Assembly: GCA_903892315.1 (NCBI GenBank)
Contig: CAITHY010000099.1
Span: 1 to 6,665, forward strand
DNA: 6,665 nucleotides
Reading direction: 5' to 3'
Origin: an uncultured beta proteobacterium
Lineage (GTDB): Bacteria; Pseudomonadota; Gammaproteobacteria; Burkholderiales; Burkholderiaceae
Part shown: positions 6,265 to 6,665 of the stretch, one piece after another
How the letters are laid out: the number at the start of each line of letters is the position of its first letter
How positions within the stretch are numbered: the stretch's first letter is position 1
The notes under the pieces: model-generated
Database searches by the model: none
The model's input: the letters and a program-made list of their open reading frames with translations, nothing else
Told to the model about the DNA's origin: nothing
Translations under genes and position numbers: made by a program

Positions 6265-6297
6265 ATACAAAGAGGGTTGATGTTCAATACACTTGGA

Positions 6298-6665
6298 TTA
6301 CTTAGGCGCAACCGTTCCCGTTGTACCGCCTCCTGATTTACTACTAGCCGCAGCAACCAGAACCCCAGCAAGAGCGGCGGCGCCAAGCGCACCAGCTATG
6401 CTAAGACCGCCAACCGCAGCTAAGCCAGCTGCTGTAGCACCAATACCGGTCGCTGTACCAGCGGCGGCAACAGCAGCAGCCGAAGTACCCAAGGTAGCAG
6501 TTGAGCCAGCCGCAGCTACCGCACTATTGGCCGCTGCCGCAGAAGTCGCCCCCACCCCAGACCCAGCAGATCCAGCACCAATACCGACACTTCCGCCTAC
6601 CGGGGAGGTCCCTGCAAATACACCTGAACCAGAACCAACAGCACCAAAAGGCGCCACGCCAGCAC
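6298..6665 (-). CDS. GfcA/YjbE-like Gly/Ala/Ser-rich small protein, 5' end missing
   Basis: Open to the right edge; 121 complete codons are visible before the TAA. A GTG at 6657 is probably an internal valine, since the frame continues upstream and no signal peptide follows it, so the true start and signal sequence should lie outside. The product is almost wholly Gly, Ala, Ser, Thr and Val, with an internal repeat (AVAAAGSTATLG, then AVAAAGTATGIG 16 residues later), a hydrophobic segment near the C-terminus (LSIAGALGAAALAGVLVAAA) and a tail SSKSGGGTTGTVAPK. E. coli YjbE has the same plan: a Ser/Ala-rich body, a short hydrophobic piece, then GGG and a Thr-rich tail. Position directly before gfcB matches the gfcABCD and yjbEFGH order, the strongest argument for the call because low-complexity sequence aligns poorly. 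Function unknown; a small exported or membrane-associated protein is likely. It is followed by its own terminator. Confidence 0.6.
   Translation of the reverse strand, partial: AGVAPFGAVGSGSGVFAGTSPVGGSVGIGAGSAGSGVGATSAAAANSAVAAAGSTATLGTSAAAVAAAGTATGIGATAAGLAAVGGLSIAGALGAAALAGVLVAAASSKSGGGTTGTVAPK

Noticed and set aside
6177..6392. Minus-strand open frame spanning the gap before gfcB
   Set aside because: It overlaps the gfcA-like gene in another frame and runs across the terminator hairpin; its composition looks random.

Overview
All genes in this window lie on the minus strand, so the biological order runs from right to left. It holds a secretion/assembly module for a surface polysaccharide, of the type known in Escherichia coli as gfcABCD (group 4 capsule) or yjbEFGH. 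Two sugar/envelope genes, galE and a VanZ-family gene, follow it. The moderate base composition, the protein sequences and the Gram-negative outer-membrane components suggest a proteobacterium. A betaproteobacterium of the Burkholderiaceae, such as Polynucleobacter, is my best guess, but no marker gene here proves it.

Layout in transcription order: (1) right edge to 6298, the 3' part of a very Gly/Ala/Ser-rich small protein that looks like GfcA/YjbE, with its start outside the window; (2) 6145-6297, a 153-base gap with a Rho-independent terminator pointing the same way as the genes; (3) 5353-6144, a GfcB/YjbF-like lipoprotein; (4) 1472-5356, one very long protein that joins a signal peptide, a roughly 220-residue low-complexity linker, a GfcC/YjbG domain and a complete GfcD/YjbH outer-membrane protein; (5) 428-1453, UDP-glucose 4-epimerase GalE; (6) 45-464, a small VanZ-family membrane protein. 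Bases 1-44 hold nothing I can assign.

gfcB, the gfcC-gfcD fusion, galE and vanZ are packed as one operon: a 4-base ATGA overlap, an 18-base gap, then an overlap of up to 37 bases. The terminator after the gfcA-like gene suggests that this gene is made in excess and that only read-through transcripts reach the rest.

Working model (inference): GalE makes UDP-galactose, and possibly UDP-GalNAc because its gate residue is Cys, for the polymer. The GfcB lipoprotein and the periplasmic GfcC domain work with the GfcD outer-membrane barrel(s) in late export or surface attachment of the polysaccharide. The most unusual points are the covalent GfcC-GfcD fusion and its repeat-containing Gly/Ala/Pro-rich N-terminal extension. 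I saw no RNA genes, insertion sequences or CRISPR arrays. Comparisons with E. coli proteins are from memory, not from a search.
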